In this document: positions 1 through 6,338 of the stretch, piece by piece
Numbering within the stretch: the stretch's first letter is position 1
Layout: the number at the start of each line of letters is the position of its first letter
NCBI GenBank assembly: GCA_030705665.1
Contig: JAUZQA010000086.1
Span: 1-11,003 of the forward strand
Direction of reading: 5' to 3'
Origin: Bacillota bacterium
GTDB taxonomy: Bacteria; Bacillota; Bacilli; Bacillales_B; DSM-18226
DNA: 11,003 nucleotides
Program-made: the position numbers and the translations under genes
The notes under the pieces: model-generated
What the model was told of the DNA's origin: nothing
What the model saw: only the letters and a program-made list of their open reading frames with translations
The model's database searches: none

Positions 1-13
1 AAGTTCTTTTTAT

Positions 14-20
14 GGGGGGA
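14..20 (+). promoter_or_regulatory. Ribosome binding site deciding the start at 27
   Basis: A GGGGGGA tract ends six bases before the ATG at 27. The ATG at 12 overlaps this tract and has no ribosome binding site of its own within the window. This favours the inner start. Confidence 0.7.
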
Positions 21-26
21 ATTTTA

Positions 27-1151
27 ATGAATGACAAATTTAAAATCTTATTCGAGCCTTTTCAATTTAAAAACGGAGTGAATTTAAAAAATCGAATCAT
101 TATGGCACCAATGACCAATTTTTCATCCAATGAAGATGGCACGGTATCTGATGCAGAAGTCAATTACTATGCCCGCCGCTCCAAAGGGGTCAGTATGGTG
201 ATTACTGCCTGTACATATGTAACTTCCAATGGAAAAGGATTCCCGGGAGAGTTTGCCGGGGATCGCGATGAGATGGTCCCAAGCCTAGGCAGGCTGGCTG
301 AGAGGATTAAAGAAGAAGGAGCAAAAGCCATCTTGCAAATCTTTCATGGCGGCCGAGAATGCCCGCCAAACCTAGTTCCAAATGGAGAAACCGTCAGTGC
401 CAGTGCTGTAGCATCAGAACGAGCGGGTTCTGTCACTCCAAGGGAATTATCGGAAGAGGAAATTGATGCCATTATCCGTGCGTTTGGTGAAACTACCCGA
501 CGGGCAATTGAGGCCAATTACGACGGAATTGAAATTCATGGAGCAAACGGATATCTGATTCAACAATTTTTTTCGCCGCACTCCAATCGCAGAGAAGATC
601 AATGGGGCGGCACCCTTGAAAAACGTTTAACCTTTCCGCTTGCAGTTGTCAATGAAGTGCAGAGGGTTGTCAAACAATATGCAAAGTCGCCTTTTATTAT
701 TGGCTACCGCTTTTCTCCAGAGGAACCAGAAACCCCTGGGATCACAATGGCTGATACCTTAAGATTGGTGGATGCATTAGCAGACAAAGATTTGGATTAT
801 CTTCATGTATCGCAAACTGATTATAAAGCCGTACCGAGAAGGGGAATAGAGGATAACCGCACAAGGCTTGAAATTATTCAAGAAAAAGTCGGTGGCAGAG
901 TTCCGATTATTGGCGTAGGCTCCATCTATCATGCTGAGGATGCTCTTGATGCATTCAAATCCGGCGTCCCGCTTTTGGCGCTGGGCCGGGAATTGATTAT
1001 TGATCCAGATTGGGTCGAAAAGATTGAGAACGGTCGGGAAGCGGACATCATCACAAAGATTGATAAAAATGCGCAGGAACGTTTAGTTGTCCCAGACCCT
1101 CTTTGGAAGGCGATTGTGAATACCCCTGGCTGGATTCCAGGAGTAGATTGA
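27..1151 (+). CDS. NADH:flavin oxidoreductase, Old Yellow Enzyme family (YqiG-like)
   Basis: Predicted 374-residue cytosolic FMN-dependent ene-reductase with a TIM-barrel fold. Family members reduce activated C=C bonds, such as enones or nitro compounds, using NAD(P)H; the natural substrate here is unknown. Visible hallmarks are the N-terminal NRIIMAPMT segment (residues 22-30), the FMN-contacting Q104 followed by HGGR (107-110), the catalytic pair H171/N174 in HGANGY with the adjacent QQFFSP and N..R..QWGG block (179-195), R228 in GYRFSP, and C-terminal phosphate-binding GVGS (296-299) and ALGRE (318-322). Length is normal for the short, single-domain OYE class. The longest frame starts at 12, but the G-rich ribosome binding site lies between 12 and 27, so 27 is chosen. 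The promoter is outside the window. It is followed by its own terminator, so it ends its transcription unit. The resemblance to B. subtilis YqiG is from memory. Confidence 0.93.
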   Translation: MNDKFKILFEPFQFKNGVNLKNRIIMAPMTNFSSNEDGTVSDAEVNYYARRSKGVSMVITACTYVTSNGKGFPGEFAGDRDEMVPSLGRLAERIKEEGAKAILQIFHGGRECPPNLVPNGETVSASAVASERAGSVTPRELSEEEIDAIIRAFGETTRRAIEANYDGIEIHGANGYLIQQFFSPHSNRREDQWGGTLEKRLTFPLAVVNEVQRVVKQYAKSPFIIGYRFSPEEPETPGITMADTLRLVDALADKDLDYLHVSQTDYKAVPRRGIEDNRTRLEIIQEKVGGRVPIIGVGSIYHAEDALDAFKSGVPLLALGRELIIDPDWVEKIENGREADIITKIDKNAQERLVVPDPLWKAIVNTPGWIPGVD

Positions 1152-1167
1152 GTTACGCTTTCATTAG

Positions 1168-1199
1168 GCCTCTCTTTTCATAAGTGAGGCTTTTTTTTT
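1168..1199 (+). terminator. Rho-independent terminator of the oxidoreductase gene
   Basis: Stem GCCTC (1168-1172) pairs with GAGGC (1186-1190). A run of nine T follows at once. The stem is short, but the T-run is strong and it lies 16 bases after the stop codon. Confidence 0.8.
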
Positions 1200-1251
1200 G
1201 CTATGAATGAAACAAGCATCGATCACAAATAATAAACATAAATTAATTATA

Positions 1252-1280
1252 TTGACATAGCAAATCTGGTGTATTATTCT
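1252..1280 (+). promoter_or_regulatory. Sigma-A-type promoter of the amino acid ABC transporter operon
   Basis: A perfect -35 box TTGACA (1252-1257) is separated by 17 bases from TATTCT (1275-1280). The overlapping TATTAT at 1272 would give a less likely 14-base spacer. The predicted transcript starts near 1287. That leaves a leader of only about 34 bases, too short for a T-box or S-box riboswitch. Confidence 0.7.
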
Positions 1281-1320
1281 AAAAAAGTTAATAAAACCTA
1301 TGAGAATACGGGGGAATTAG

Positions 1321-2130
1321 ATGATGAAAAAGTCATTATTACTTTTTCTAAGTATGTTATTAGTGCTTGCATTAGCAGCCTGCAGCGGAACTAGTAAAAA
1401 TACAGACAATAAAACAACTGCTGCTAAAACGCTTTATGATCAAATTAAAGCTAAAGGCGAAGTGACCATCGGAACAGAAGGCACTTACGCTCCATTTACT
1501 TTTCATGATAAAAGCGGAAAGTTAACTGGTTTTGATATCGAGATTACTCAAGAAGTATTTAAGCGTCTTAACATTAAACCAAAATTTATTGAAACAAAAT
1601 GGGACGGCATGATCGCCGGCTTAGACGCAAAACGCTATGATATGGTTGCCAACGAAGTGGCTATTCGTCCTGATCGACTTCAAAAATATGATATGTCAGA
1701 CCCTTATATTGCTTCAAAAGCAGTATTAATTGTTAAGTCAGATAACACAACTATTAAAACGTTAGATGATTTAAAAGGGAAAAAAGTTGGACAATCATTA
1801 GACAGTAATTACCGTGTGATTGCTGAGCAACATGGCGCAACAAATACAGTTGTTGAAGGTTTCAATCAAGCCATTGATCTGTTAACATCCAATCGGATTG
1901 ATGCAACCCTTAATGACAGTCTTTCATATTTAGACCTTAAAAAACAGCGTCCGGAGCTTCCAATTAAAGTGGTTTATACAGAGCCAAATGCAACGAACAA
2001 TGGTTTCTTATTCCGCAAAAACAATTCGGATTTAGTTAAGGCTGTGAATAAAGAACTTGCTGCCATGAAGAAAGACGGCACATATTTAAAGATCTCGAAA
2101 AAATATTTTGGTGAAGACGTTTCTAAGTAA
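1321..2130 (+). CDS. tcyA: Amino acid ABC transporter substrate-binding lipoprotein (TcyA-like, probably L-cystine)
   Basis: Predicted 269-residue extracellular solute-binding protein, anchored to the outer face of the membrane as a lipoprotein. It should capture a polar amino acid and deliver it to the permease encoded next. A short lysine n-region and hydrophobic stretch lead to the lipobox LAAC with the modified cysteine at residue 21. The mature part has the family-3 periplasmic-binding fold: GTEGTYAPFTF near residues 51-61, LTGFDIEI near 68-75, and the RPDR...YDMSDPY ligand-binding region. The C-terminal ISKKYFGEDVSK closely resembles what I remember of B. subtilis TcyA (YckK), and the length is nearly the same. 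GGGGGA (1310-1315) sits just before tandem ATG codons at 1321 and 1324; either may be used. First gene of a three-gene operon, 14 bases before the permease. Cystine is inferred from similarity; another polar amino acid cannot be excluded. Confidence 0.9.
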   Translation: MMKKSLLLFLSMLLVLALAACSGTSKNTDNKTTAAKTLYDQIKAKGEVTIGTEGTYAPFTFHDKSGKLTGFDIEITQEVFKRLNIKPKFIETKWDGMIAGLDAKRYDMVANEVAIRPDRLQKYDMSDPYIASKAVLIVKSDNTTIKTLDDLKGKKVGQSLDSNYRVIAEQHGATNTVVEGFNQAIDLLTSNRIDATLNDSLSYLDLKKQRPELPIKVVYTEPNATNNGFLFRKNNSDLVKAVNKELAAMKKDGTYLKISKKYFGEDVSK

Positions 2131-2144
2131 AGGATTGATTCGAT

Positions 2145-2825
2145 ATGACTGATGATCGTTTCCACAGAATTGCAGGAATCCTTAGTGATTCCTTTTTTCC
2201 TATTTTACAGGCGGGATTGTATTTTACAATCCCGTTAACCTTGATTTCCTTTGTACTAGGTATATTATTAGCCTTTTTTACAGCACTGGCTCGTTTATCG
2301 AGTATCAAACCGCTAAATGCCATTGCCAACTTTTATGTATGGATTTTTCGCGGTACGCCATTATTGGTTCAATTATTTATCTTATTTTACGGATTCCCTA
2401 GCATTGGACTTACATTAAACCCATTTCCAGCAGCTGTGATAGGATTTACTCTCAATGTTGGGGCGTATAGCTCGGAAATTATTCGGGCTGCTATTCAGTC
2501 CATACCTAAAGGGCAATGGGAAGCTGCTTTTTCCATTGGGATGACTAAGTCGCAAGCGATGCGAAGAATTATCTTGCCGCAGGCTGTAAGGGTATCGCTT
2601 CCGCCATTAGGCAACTCCTTTATTAGCCTTGTTAAAGATACCTCTCTGGCTGCAACGATTACCGTTACGGAGATGTTTCAAAAAGGCCAGCAGATTGCCT
2701 CGGTTACCTATGAACCACTATGGTTATATATTGAAGTTGCCTTCATTTACCTGATTTTCAGCACCTTCTTATCTTACCTCCAAGCAATGCTTGAGCGGCG
2801 ATATGAAAGAGGTGTTGCCAAATGA
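2145..2825 (+). CDS. tcyB: Amino acid ABC transporter permease (TcyB-like)
   Basis: Predicted 226-residue integral membrane permease of the HisMQ family. It forms the translocation channel, probably as a homodimer, with the adjacent ATPase. The start of the family domain is at [14 protein letters not shown] (20-33). RGTP (69-72) and the cytoplasmic EAA coupling loop [16 protein letters not shown]...ILPQA (about 125-146) are clear; the loop docks onto the ATPase. About five hydrophobic segments are visible. AAAGGA (2129-2134) overlaps the end of the upstream stop codon and lies 10 bases before the ATG. The gene's stop overlaps a possible ATG of the ATPase reading frame at 2822, though the better ATPase start is at 2843. 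Two compact stem-loops lie in codons 10-30 (2174-2198 and 2212-2234), an unusual feature listed separately. Confidence 0.92.
   Translation: MTDDRFHRIAGILSDSFFPILQAGLYFTIPLTLISFVLGILLAFFTALARLSSIKPLNAIANFYVWIFRGTPLLVQLFILFYGFPSIGLTLNPFPAAVIGFTLNVGAYSSEIIRAAIQSIPKGQWEAAFSIGMTKSQAMRRIILPQAVRVSLPPLGNSFISLVKDTSLAATITVTEMFQKGQQIASVTYEPLWLYIEVAFIYLIFSTFLSYLQAMLERRYERGVAK
2174..2198 (+). other. Terminator-like stem-loop inside the start of the permease gene
   Basis: AGGAATC (2174-2180) pairs perfectly with GATTCCT (2187-2193) around a six-base loop, and T continues through 2198. This has the form of a weak intrinsic terminator, but it lies about 30 bases into the coding sequence. It could reduce permease and ATPase expression relative to the binding protein. 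The pairing is seen directly; the role is inference. Confidence 0.45.
2212..2234 (+). other. Nine-base-pair stem-loop inside the permease gene
   Basis: CGGGATTGT (2212-2220) and ACAATCCCG (2226-2234) form a perfect nine-pair stem with a five-base loop. It lies 18 bases after the preceding stem-loop and encodes part of the first membrane segment. It could be a block to 3' exonucleases that stabilises the upstream tcyA message, or chance. Confidence 0.45.
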
Positions 2826-2830
2826 TGAAT

Positions 2831-2835
2831 GGAGG
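2831..2835 (+). promoter_or_regulatory. Ribosome binding site deciding the ATPase start at 2843
   Basis: GGAGG, seven bases before the ATG at 2843. It lies downstream of the alternative ATG at 2822, so it can only serve the later start. Confidence 0.8.
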
Positions 2836-2842
2836 AAAGAAT

Positions 2843-3589
2843 ATGATCTCGGTTGAAAATGTACATAAGAGGTTTGGCGAGTTAGAGGTCCTAAAAGGGA
2901 TTAGTTTATCCATTGATAAGGGAAAGACTGCTGTTATTATAGGCCCGTCAGGATCAGGGAAAACTACTTTCCTTCGCTGTTTAAATTTATTGGAAACGCC
3001 TGACCAGGGTAAAATAGCATTAGGTGAAAAAACAGTTGAGTTTTCTGGGAAAACAAAACTGTCTGCACAGGCCGTTACTTCGTTTCGCCAGCAGACAGGG
3101 ATGGTTTTTCAAAACTATAATTTATTCCCGCATTTAACGGCGCTTGAGAATATAATGGAAGGACAGCTAGTTGTTCTTAAACGGGAAAAATCAGCTGCTC
3201 GGGAGAAGGCACTAAAACTCCTTGAGAAGGTCGGTTTAAAGGACCGTGCTGATATGTATCCCCATCAATTATCAGGCGGACAACAGCAGCGTGTAGGGAT
3301 TGCACGGGCTATGGCGATGGACCCTGCGGTATTATTATTTGATGAGCCGACTTCTGCCCTCGATCCTGAACTGGTTGGGGAGGTATTAAAGGTTATGAAG
3401 GACCTCGCCGATGAAGGTATGACGATGGTGGTGGTGACACATGAAATGTCGTTTGCCAGAAATGTTGCTGACCAAGTGATTTTCATGGACCAAGGGATTG
3501 TAGTCGAAAAAGGAACACCAGATGAAGTATTCGGGAATTCTCAAAATCCAAGAATGGCCCAATTTCTAAATAAAGTTATTGGAAGATAG
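2843..3589 (+). CDS. tcyC: Amino acid ABC transporter ATP-binding protein (TcyC-like)
   Basis: Predicted 248-residue cytosolic ATPase that powers the importer. All motifs are present: Walker A GPSGSGKT (34-41), Q-loop Q90 in [15 protein letters not shown] signature LSGGQ (143-147), Walker B VLLFDE (163-168), D-loop SALD (171-174) and switch H200. PNLFPHLT-like sequence after the Q-loop and [18 protein letters not shown] near the C-terminus are typical of the polar amino acid uptake (GlnQ/HisP) subfamily. The frame is open from 2822, overlapping the permease stop, but GGAGG at 2831-2835 supports 2843 and gives a length close to B. subtilis TcyC. Last gene of the operon; a strong terminator follows. 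The L-cystine substrate is inferred from the three-gene resemblance to TcyABC, since the ATPase alone cannot show it. Confidence 0.94.
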   Translation: MISVENVHKRFGELEVLKGISLSIDKGKTAVIIGPSGSGKTTFLRCLNLLETPDQGKIALGEKTVEFSGKTKLSAQAVTSFRQQTGMVFQNYNLFPHLTALENIMEGQLVVLKREKSAAREKALKLLEKVGLKDRADMYPHQLSGGQQQRVGIARAMAMDPAVLLFDEPTSALDPELVGEVLKVMKDLADEGMTMVVVTHEMSFARNVADQVIFMDQGIVVEKGTPDEVFGNSQNPRMAQFLNKVIGR

Positions 3590-3596
3590 TTCATTC

Positions 3597-3633
3597 AAAA
3601 AACAGGAACAGCGGGCTGGTTCCTGTTTTTTTT
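3597..3633 (+). terminator. Strong terminator of the tcyABC-like operon
   Basis: AACAGGAAC (3601-3609) pairs with GTTCCTGTT (3619-3627) around a nine-base loop. A preceding A-run and following T-run extend the symmetry. Transcription of the importer operon should stop here. Confidence 0.9.
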
Positions 3634-3701
3634 ATAGCTGGAGCTATTGGAAAAAGTCTGCCATAGTATTATGTTAGGGATAGATTTGGCACTAATTACT
3701 T

Positions 3702-3707
3702 AAGGAG
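3702..3707 (+). promoter_or_regulatory. Ribosome binding site of the NCS2 permease gene
   Basis: AAGGAG lies eight bases before the ATG at 3716. No convincing promoter was found between the terminator ending at 3633 and this site. A TTGGAA (3647-3652) with TATGTT (3670-3675) is 17 bases apart but poor. Confidence 0.7.
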
Positions 3708-3715
3708 CACTTTTT

Positions 3716-5032
3716 ATGAAAGAAATAAATAATAAAGGGAGCAATGGTATCTTAACGGGGATTCAAGGGATACAGTGGGCTGTATTTATGCTCACTAACA
3801 TCGTGGCTGTTCCTGTTGTGGTTGGCGGGGCTTTTGAGATGTCCGCTTCAGAAATTTCCACTTTTATGCTGCGGATGCTGTTTGTAACAGGTGCGGCTAC
3901 ATTAATTCAAATCTTTCTCGGTCATCGCCTTCCGATTGTTGAAGGTGGAGCTGGTATGTGGTGGGCACTTTTTATTCTGCTGGGAACGATGACAGCTCCA
4001 GCTGCGAGGGGGCTGCTGCTGGAGCAATTGGAGTTAGGACTAATCCTTGCTGGAGCTTTTTTGATCCTGCTCAGCTATTTGCCGATCATTACAAAAATTC
4101 GCAAGATGTTTACACCGATTGTAACGGGTGTATATTTAATTTTACTTGTTTGTCAGATGAGCGGCTCTTTTTTTAAAAGTATGCTTGGCATTACAGCGAC
4201 AAATCATTTAGATGGAACAATAACTTGCATTTGCTTGATCGAGGTACTGATTATTCTATTGATCTCATTAAAGGCGTCAGGTATTTGGAGAAGTTTAGGC
4301 CCACTGCTTGGAATTGTCACTGGCTGGGTTTTATTTCACTTATTTGGGCTGATAGAAATGAAAAAATACAGACCCACAAGCTGGTTTGAAATCCCTAAAT
4401 TATTTAGCTGGGGAACGCCTCATTTTGACTTTGGCATTGTGTTGACTTCTGTAATTACCGGCATTGTTTTAATCTCGAATGTGATTGCGAGTATCCTCGT
4501 TATTGGAATGGCTTTAGAAAAAGAAATACATCCCGCCGAGCACCAAAAAGGGATTTTTGGAAATGGAATCAATTTAGTTTTGTCGGGGTTGTTTTCCGTT
4601 GTTGGTGTGGTTCCATTATCGGTTGCCGGAGGATTTATCAGTACAACGGGAATTAAAGGGAAAAGACCTCTTGTTATTGGGGCCATTCTTATTTTTATAA
4701 CCGGATTTTTTCCATATATAGGTGAATTTTTTGCTACTTTGCCTCTTGAAGTAGCGTATGCATCGCTGTTTATACCCTTTTCACAAATGCTTGGATTTGG
4801 GGTTCGCGATTTGATGGGACTCGAACCTACTCCAAGAAATTTACTTGTCATCGGCCTATCCTTAATGGTAGGGATTGGGATGATGTTTGTGCCTCCAACC
4901 GCTCTTGAAAATGTTGTTCCATGGCTGCGAAACATCCTGGCTAATGGTTTATTGATGGGGTTAATTTTATGCTTACTACTTGAACATCTCATTTTTCCTG
5001 CAAAGAAGCAGACCGAAAAATTAAACATGTAA
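3716..5032 (+). CDS. Divergent NCS2-family nucleobase permease (YwdJ-like)
   Basis: Predicted 438-residue polytopic membrane protein with roughly 12-14 hydrophobic segments. It is related to the xanthine/uracil permease (NCS2) family, which imports nucleobases with protons or sodium. The first segment GIQGIQWAVFMLTNIVAVP (15-33) matches the family pattern, and TPIVTGVYLIL (133-143) and SVAGGFISTTGIKGKRP (302-318) correspond to conserved family regions. Length fits. It is divergent: the TM8 segment ISNVIASILVIGMA (253-266) and the TM10 segment VVPLSVAGG (298-306) lack the glutamate and the Q/E-N-x-G motif that bind the nucleobase in well-studied members. I recall B. subtilis YwdJ as a similar orphan. 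The specific substrate is therefore unknown. The dipeptidase 68 bases downstream may be co-transcribed by read-through. Confidence 0.8.
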   Translation: MKEINNKGSNGILTGIQGIQWAVFMLTNIVAVPVVVGGAFEMSASEISTFMLRMLFVTGAATLIQIFLGHRLPIVEGGAGMWWALFILLGTMTAPAARGLLLEQLELGLILAGAFLILLSYLPIITKIRKMFTPIVTGVYLILLVCQMSGSFFKSMLGITATNHLDGTITCICLIEVLIILLISLKASGIWRSLGPLLGIVTGWVLFHLFGLIEMKKYRPTSWFEIPKLFSWGTPHFDFGIVLTSVITGIVLISNVIASILVIGMALEKEIHPAEHQKGIFGNGINLVLSGLFSVVGVVPLSVAGGFISTTGIKGKRPLVIGAILIFITGFFPYIGEFFATLPLEVAYASLFIPFSQMLGFGVRDLMGLEPTPRNLLVIGLSLMVGIGMMFVPPTALENVVPWLRNILANGLLMGLILCLLLEHLIFPAKKQTEKLNM

Positions 5033-5033
5033 G

Positions 5034-5061
5034 TTGCATAAATCCCTTATATAAATATGAT
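5034..5061 (+). promoter_or_regulatory. Possible promoter of the dipeptidase gene
   Basis: TTGCAT (5034-5039), 16 bases, then TATGAT (5056-5061) in an AT-rich gap. No terminator separates the gap from the permease gene. The -35 box is weak, so expression may be shared with the permease gene. Confidence 0.35.
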
Positions 5062-5085
5062 AAAATAACCCAAAATGTTTTTTGT

Positions 5086-5091
5086 GAGGAG
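5086..5091 (+). promoter_or_regulatory. Ribosome binding site deciding the dipeptidase start at 5101
   Basis: GAGGAG ends only three bases before the ATG at 5095, which is too close. It is nine bases before the ATG at 5101, a normal distance. Confidence 0.75.
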
Positions 5092-5100
5092 ATCATGCCG

Positions 5101-6036
5101 ATGAATATTATAGATCTTCATTGTGATGCATTATTAAAGCTCTGGGAAGGAAACGGCAAATTACGTTTCAGGGATGCACAGGAATTACAAACCAATCTAT
5201 TACGTTTGCAGCAGGGAAAAGTAATGGTACAATGCTTTGCCATTTTTCTTGAACCAGAGATTATCTCAGACCAAAAGTTCCAAGCAGCACTTGAACAGGT
5301 TGCTTACTTTTACAAGGAAGTGTTGGGGAAAAATCCTGAGATGAAGCCTATCAAGGAATGGGCTGATTTTACAAAATTACAGGATGGAGAAATTGGCGCG
5401 ATGCTGACACTTGAAGGAGTGGATGCCATCGGCAATGATTTAACAAAGCTTCACATTCTGCATCAGTTAGGTGTTCATTCCGTCGGTCTCACTTGGAACC
5501 ATGCAAATTTAGCTGCGGATGGCGCTGGTGAACCACGTGGAGGCGGTCTAACTCTCTTTGGTAAAGAAATTGTTGCATTTAACAATCAGCATCGAATCCT
5601 AACGGACGTTTCCCATTTAAGTGAAAAAGCTTTTTGGGATGTAATCGAGCTCGCTGACTATCCTATTGCCAGCCATTCCAATTGCAAAAGTCTTTGCAAT
5701 CACCCGAGAAATTTAACGGATGAACAGGCCGTTGCGATGTTTCATAGAGGAGGATTGATTCACGTAGTTTATAATCCTCCATTTGTAAAGGAAGATGGAA
5801 ACGCAATGATCACCGATCTTGTCGAGCATATTGACCACTTTTGCTCATTAGGCGGACTGAAGCAAATTGGATTAGGTTCAGATTTTGATGGGATTTCGGA
5901 ACTTATTCCAGGGCTGGAGGATGCTGGGAAAGTTGAAAATTTGATAAATGAACTTTTAAAGTATTACAGTGAAGATGCTGTGAGGGGTTTTGCTAGTCAG
6001 AATTTCCTAGCACATATCGAAAACAAACTAATCTAA
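5101..6036 (+). CDS. Membrane dipeptidase-type metallopeptidase (renal dipeptidase family, M19)
   Basis: Predicted 311-residue binuclear-zinc dipeptidase. Family members hydrolyse dipeptides, including some with a D-residue at the C-terminal position, and some act on beta-lactams. Metal and catalytic residues line up in order: H7 and D9 in DLHCD, bridging E105 in LEGVD, H136 in WNHAN, H172 in VSH, H192 in SHSN, and D261/D263 in GSDFDG. No signal peptide or membrane anchor is visible, so despite the family name it should be cytosolic, as usual for bacterial members. Length is slightly below many bacterial homologues but covers the whole barrel. Start 5101 is chosen from the Shine-Dalgarno position. 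It follows the NCS2 permease gene and ends at a terminator. A role in recycling peptides, possibly cell wall-derived, is only a guess. Confidence 0.92.
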   Translation: MNIIDLHCDALLKLWEGNGKLRFRDAQELQTNLLRLQQGKVMVQCFAIFLEPEIISDQKFQAALEQVAYFYKEVLGKNPEMKPIKEWADFTKLQDGEIGAMLTLEGVDAIGNDLTKLHILHQLGVHSVGLTWNHANLAADGAGEPRGGGLTLFGKEIVAFNNQHRILTDVSHLSEKAFWDVIELADYPIASHSNCKSLCNHPRNLTDEQAVAMFHRGGLIHVVYNPPFVKEDGNAMITDLVEHIDHFCSLGGLKQIGLGSDFDGISELIPGLEDAGKVENLINELLKYYSEDAVRGFASQNFLAHIENKLI

Positions 6037-6049
6037 TGATCATTCGTGG

Positions 6050-6077
6050 AGAACACATTTCAATATGTGTTCTTTTT
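6050..6077 (+). terminator. Terminator after the dipeptidase gene
   Basis: AGAACACAT (6050-6058) pairs perfectly with ATGTGTTCT (6065-6073) around a six-base loop, followed by T through 6077. It lies 14 bases after the stop codon. Confidence 0.9.
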
Positions 6078-6110
6078 AACGGCATTAAAATTGTTGCTGC
6101 AATAAAAAAC

Positions 6111-6147
6111 TTAAGAAAAAATTAAGCAATCTAAGGCAAAATATAAT
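6111..6147 (+). promoter_or_regulatory. Candidate activator-dependent promoter of the lipoprotein-LtaS operon
   Basis: A consensus -10 box TATAAT (6142-6147) has no recognisable -35 box 16-18 bases upstream. Instead there are spaced TTAAG-like units: TTAAGA (6111-6116), TTAAGC (6122-6127) and CTAAGG (6131-6136). Spaced TTAACA-like hexamers upstream of a lone -10 box are the form of PhoP boxes in B. subtilis, but the match here is loose. The predicted transcript start is about 6154. Confidence 0.4.
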
Positions 6148-6210
6148 CTTGTGCACTATTTTAATAAGATGAGGGTTGTGTTATGGTTTTATAGGTAATT
6201 AATAGGAAAT

Positions 6211-6256
6211 TGCCACGAATTTATTAACAAATCTCTAAAATCGTGGTATCCTTTTT
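6211..6256 (+). terminator. Terminator-like hairpin in the lipoprotein-LtaS leader
   Basis: The left arm 6211-6223 pairs with the right arm 6236-6248 over 13 positions, with one G-T wobble and one A-A mismatch; its core is CCACGA against TCGTGG. The loop is 12 bases. Three bases then TTTTT (6252-6256) follow. It lies about 80 bases before the next gene and 150 bases after the dipeptidase terminator, so it is not needed to end that upstream gene. Confidence 0.5.
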
Positions 6257-6272
6257 ACTGCTTAATGTACTG

Positions 6273-6318
6273 ATTAATAAATAACCTACTTGCGTTTAAA
6301 AAAAGATTATTTATTAAT
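6273..6318 (+). repeat. Twelve-base AT-only inverted repeat next to the lipoprotein ribosome binding site
   Basis: ATTAATAAATAA (6273-6284) is matched by its exact complement TTATTTATTAAT (6307-6318), separated by 22 bases. The right arm ends two bases before the GAAAGG ribosome binding site. It could be a repressor operator or an mRNA hairpin tuning translation. AT-only dyads also arise by chance in AT-rich DNA. Confidence 0.45.
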
Positions 6319-6320
6319 GA

Positions 6321-6326
6321 GAAAGG
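6321..6326 (+). promoter_or_regulatory. Ribosome binding site of the small lipoprotein gene
   Basis: GAAAGG matches the 5' half of the AAAGGAGG consensus. Aligned to the full consensus it leaves about nine bases before the ATG at 6339, but only three before a TTG at 6333. This favours the ATG. Confidence 0.6.
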
Positions 6327-6338
6327 TATTGATTGTTT

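Larger units (their letters stand above)
6154..6338 (+). promoter_or_regulatory. Long structured 5' leader of the lipoprotein-LtaS operon
   Basis: This is most of the 302-base stretch between the dipeptidase and the lipoprotein genes. If transcription starts near 6154, the message has a leader of about 185 bases. It holds overlapping tiny frames: MVL plus stop at 6183-6194, with GAGGG eight bases before it, and MRVVLWFYR plus stop at 6169-6198, with no clear ribosome binding site. It also holds a terminator-like hairpin (6211-6256) and a 12-bp AT-rich dyad (6273-6318). I recognise no known riboswitch class. An attenuator, or a small RNA ending near 6256, would both fit. Confidence 0.4.

Noticed and set aside
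1291..1316. A possible CymR (cysteine regulator) operator between the promoter and the tcyA-like gene
   Set aside because: Only the first half of the consensus as I remember it fits (TAAAACCTA); the GGAATT half is absent. A matrix scan would be needed, so it is not claimed.
1281..1320. A riboswitch or T-box before the transporter operon
   Set aside because: The predicted leader of about 34 bases is too short, and no conserved box is visible.
4420..5028. A 202-codon open frame on the minus strand
   Set aside because: It lies entirely within the NCS2 permease gene, has no ribosome binding site, and its product is rich in proline, serine and lysine without any recognisable domain. It is a shadow of the real gene.
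6285..6318. A promoter with TTGCGT and TATTAA directly before the lipoprotein gene
   Set aside because: The spacer is 16 bases and both hexamers are poor, and the start would fall at the ribosome binding site. The TATAAT at 6142 is the better candidate.
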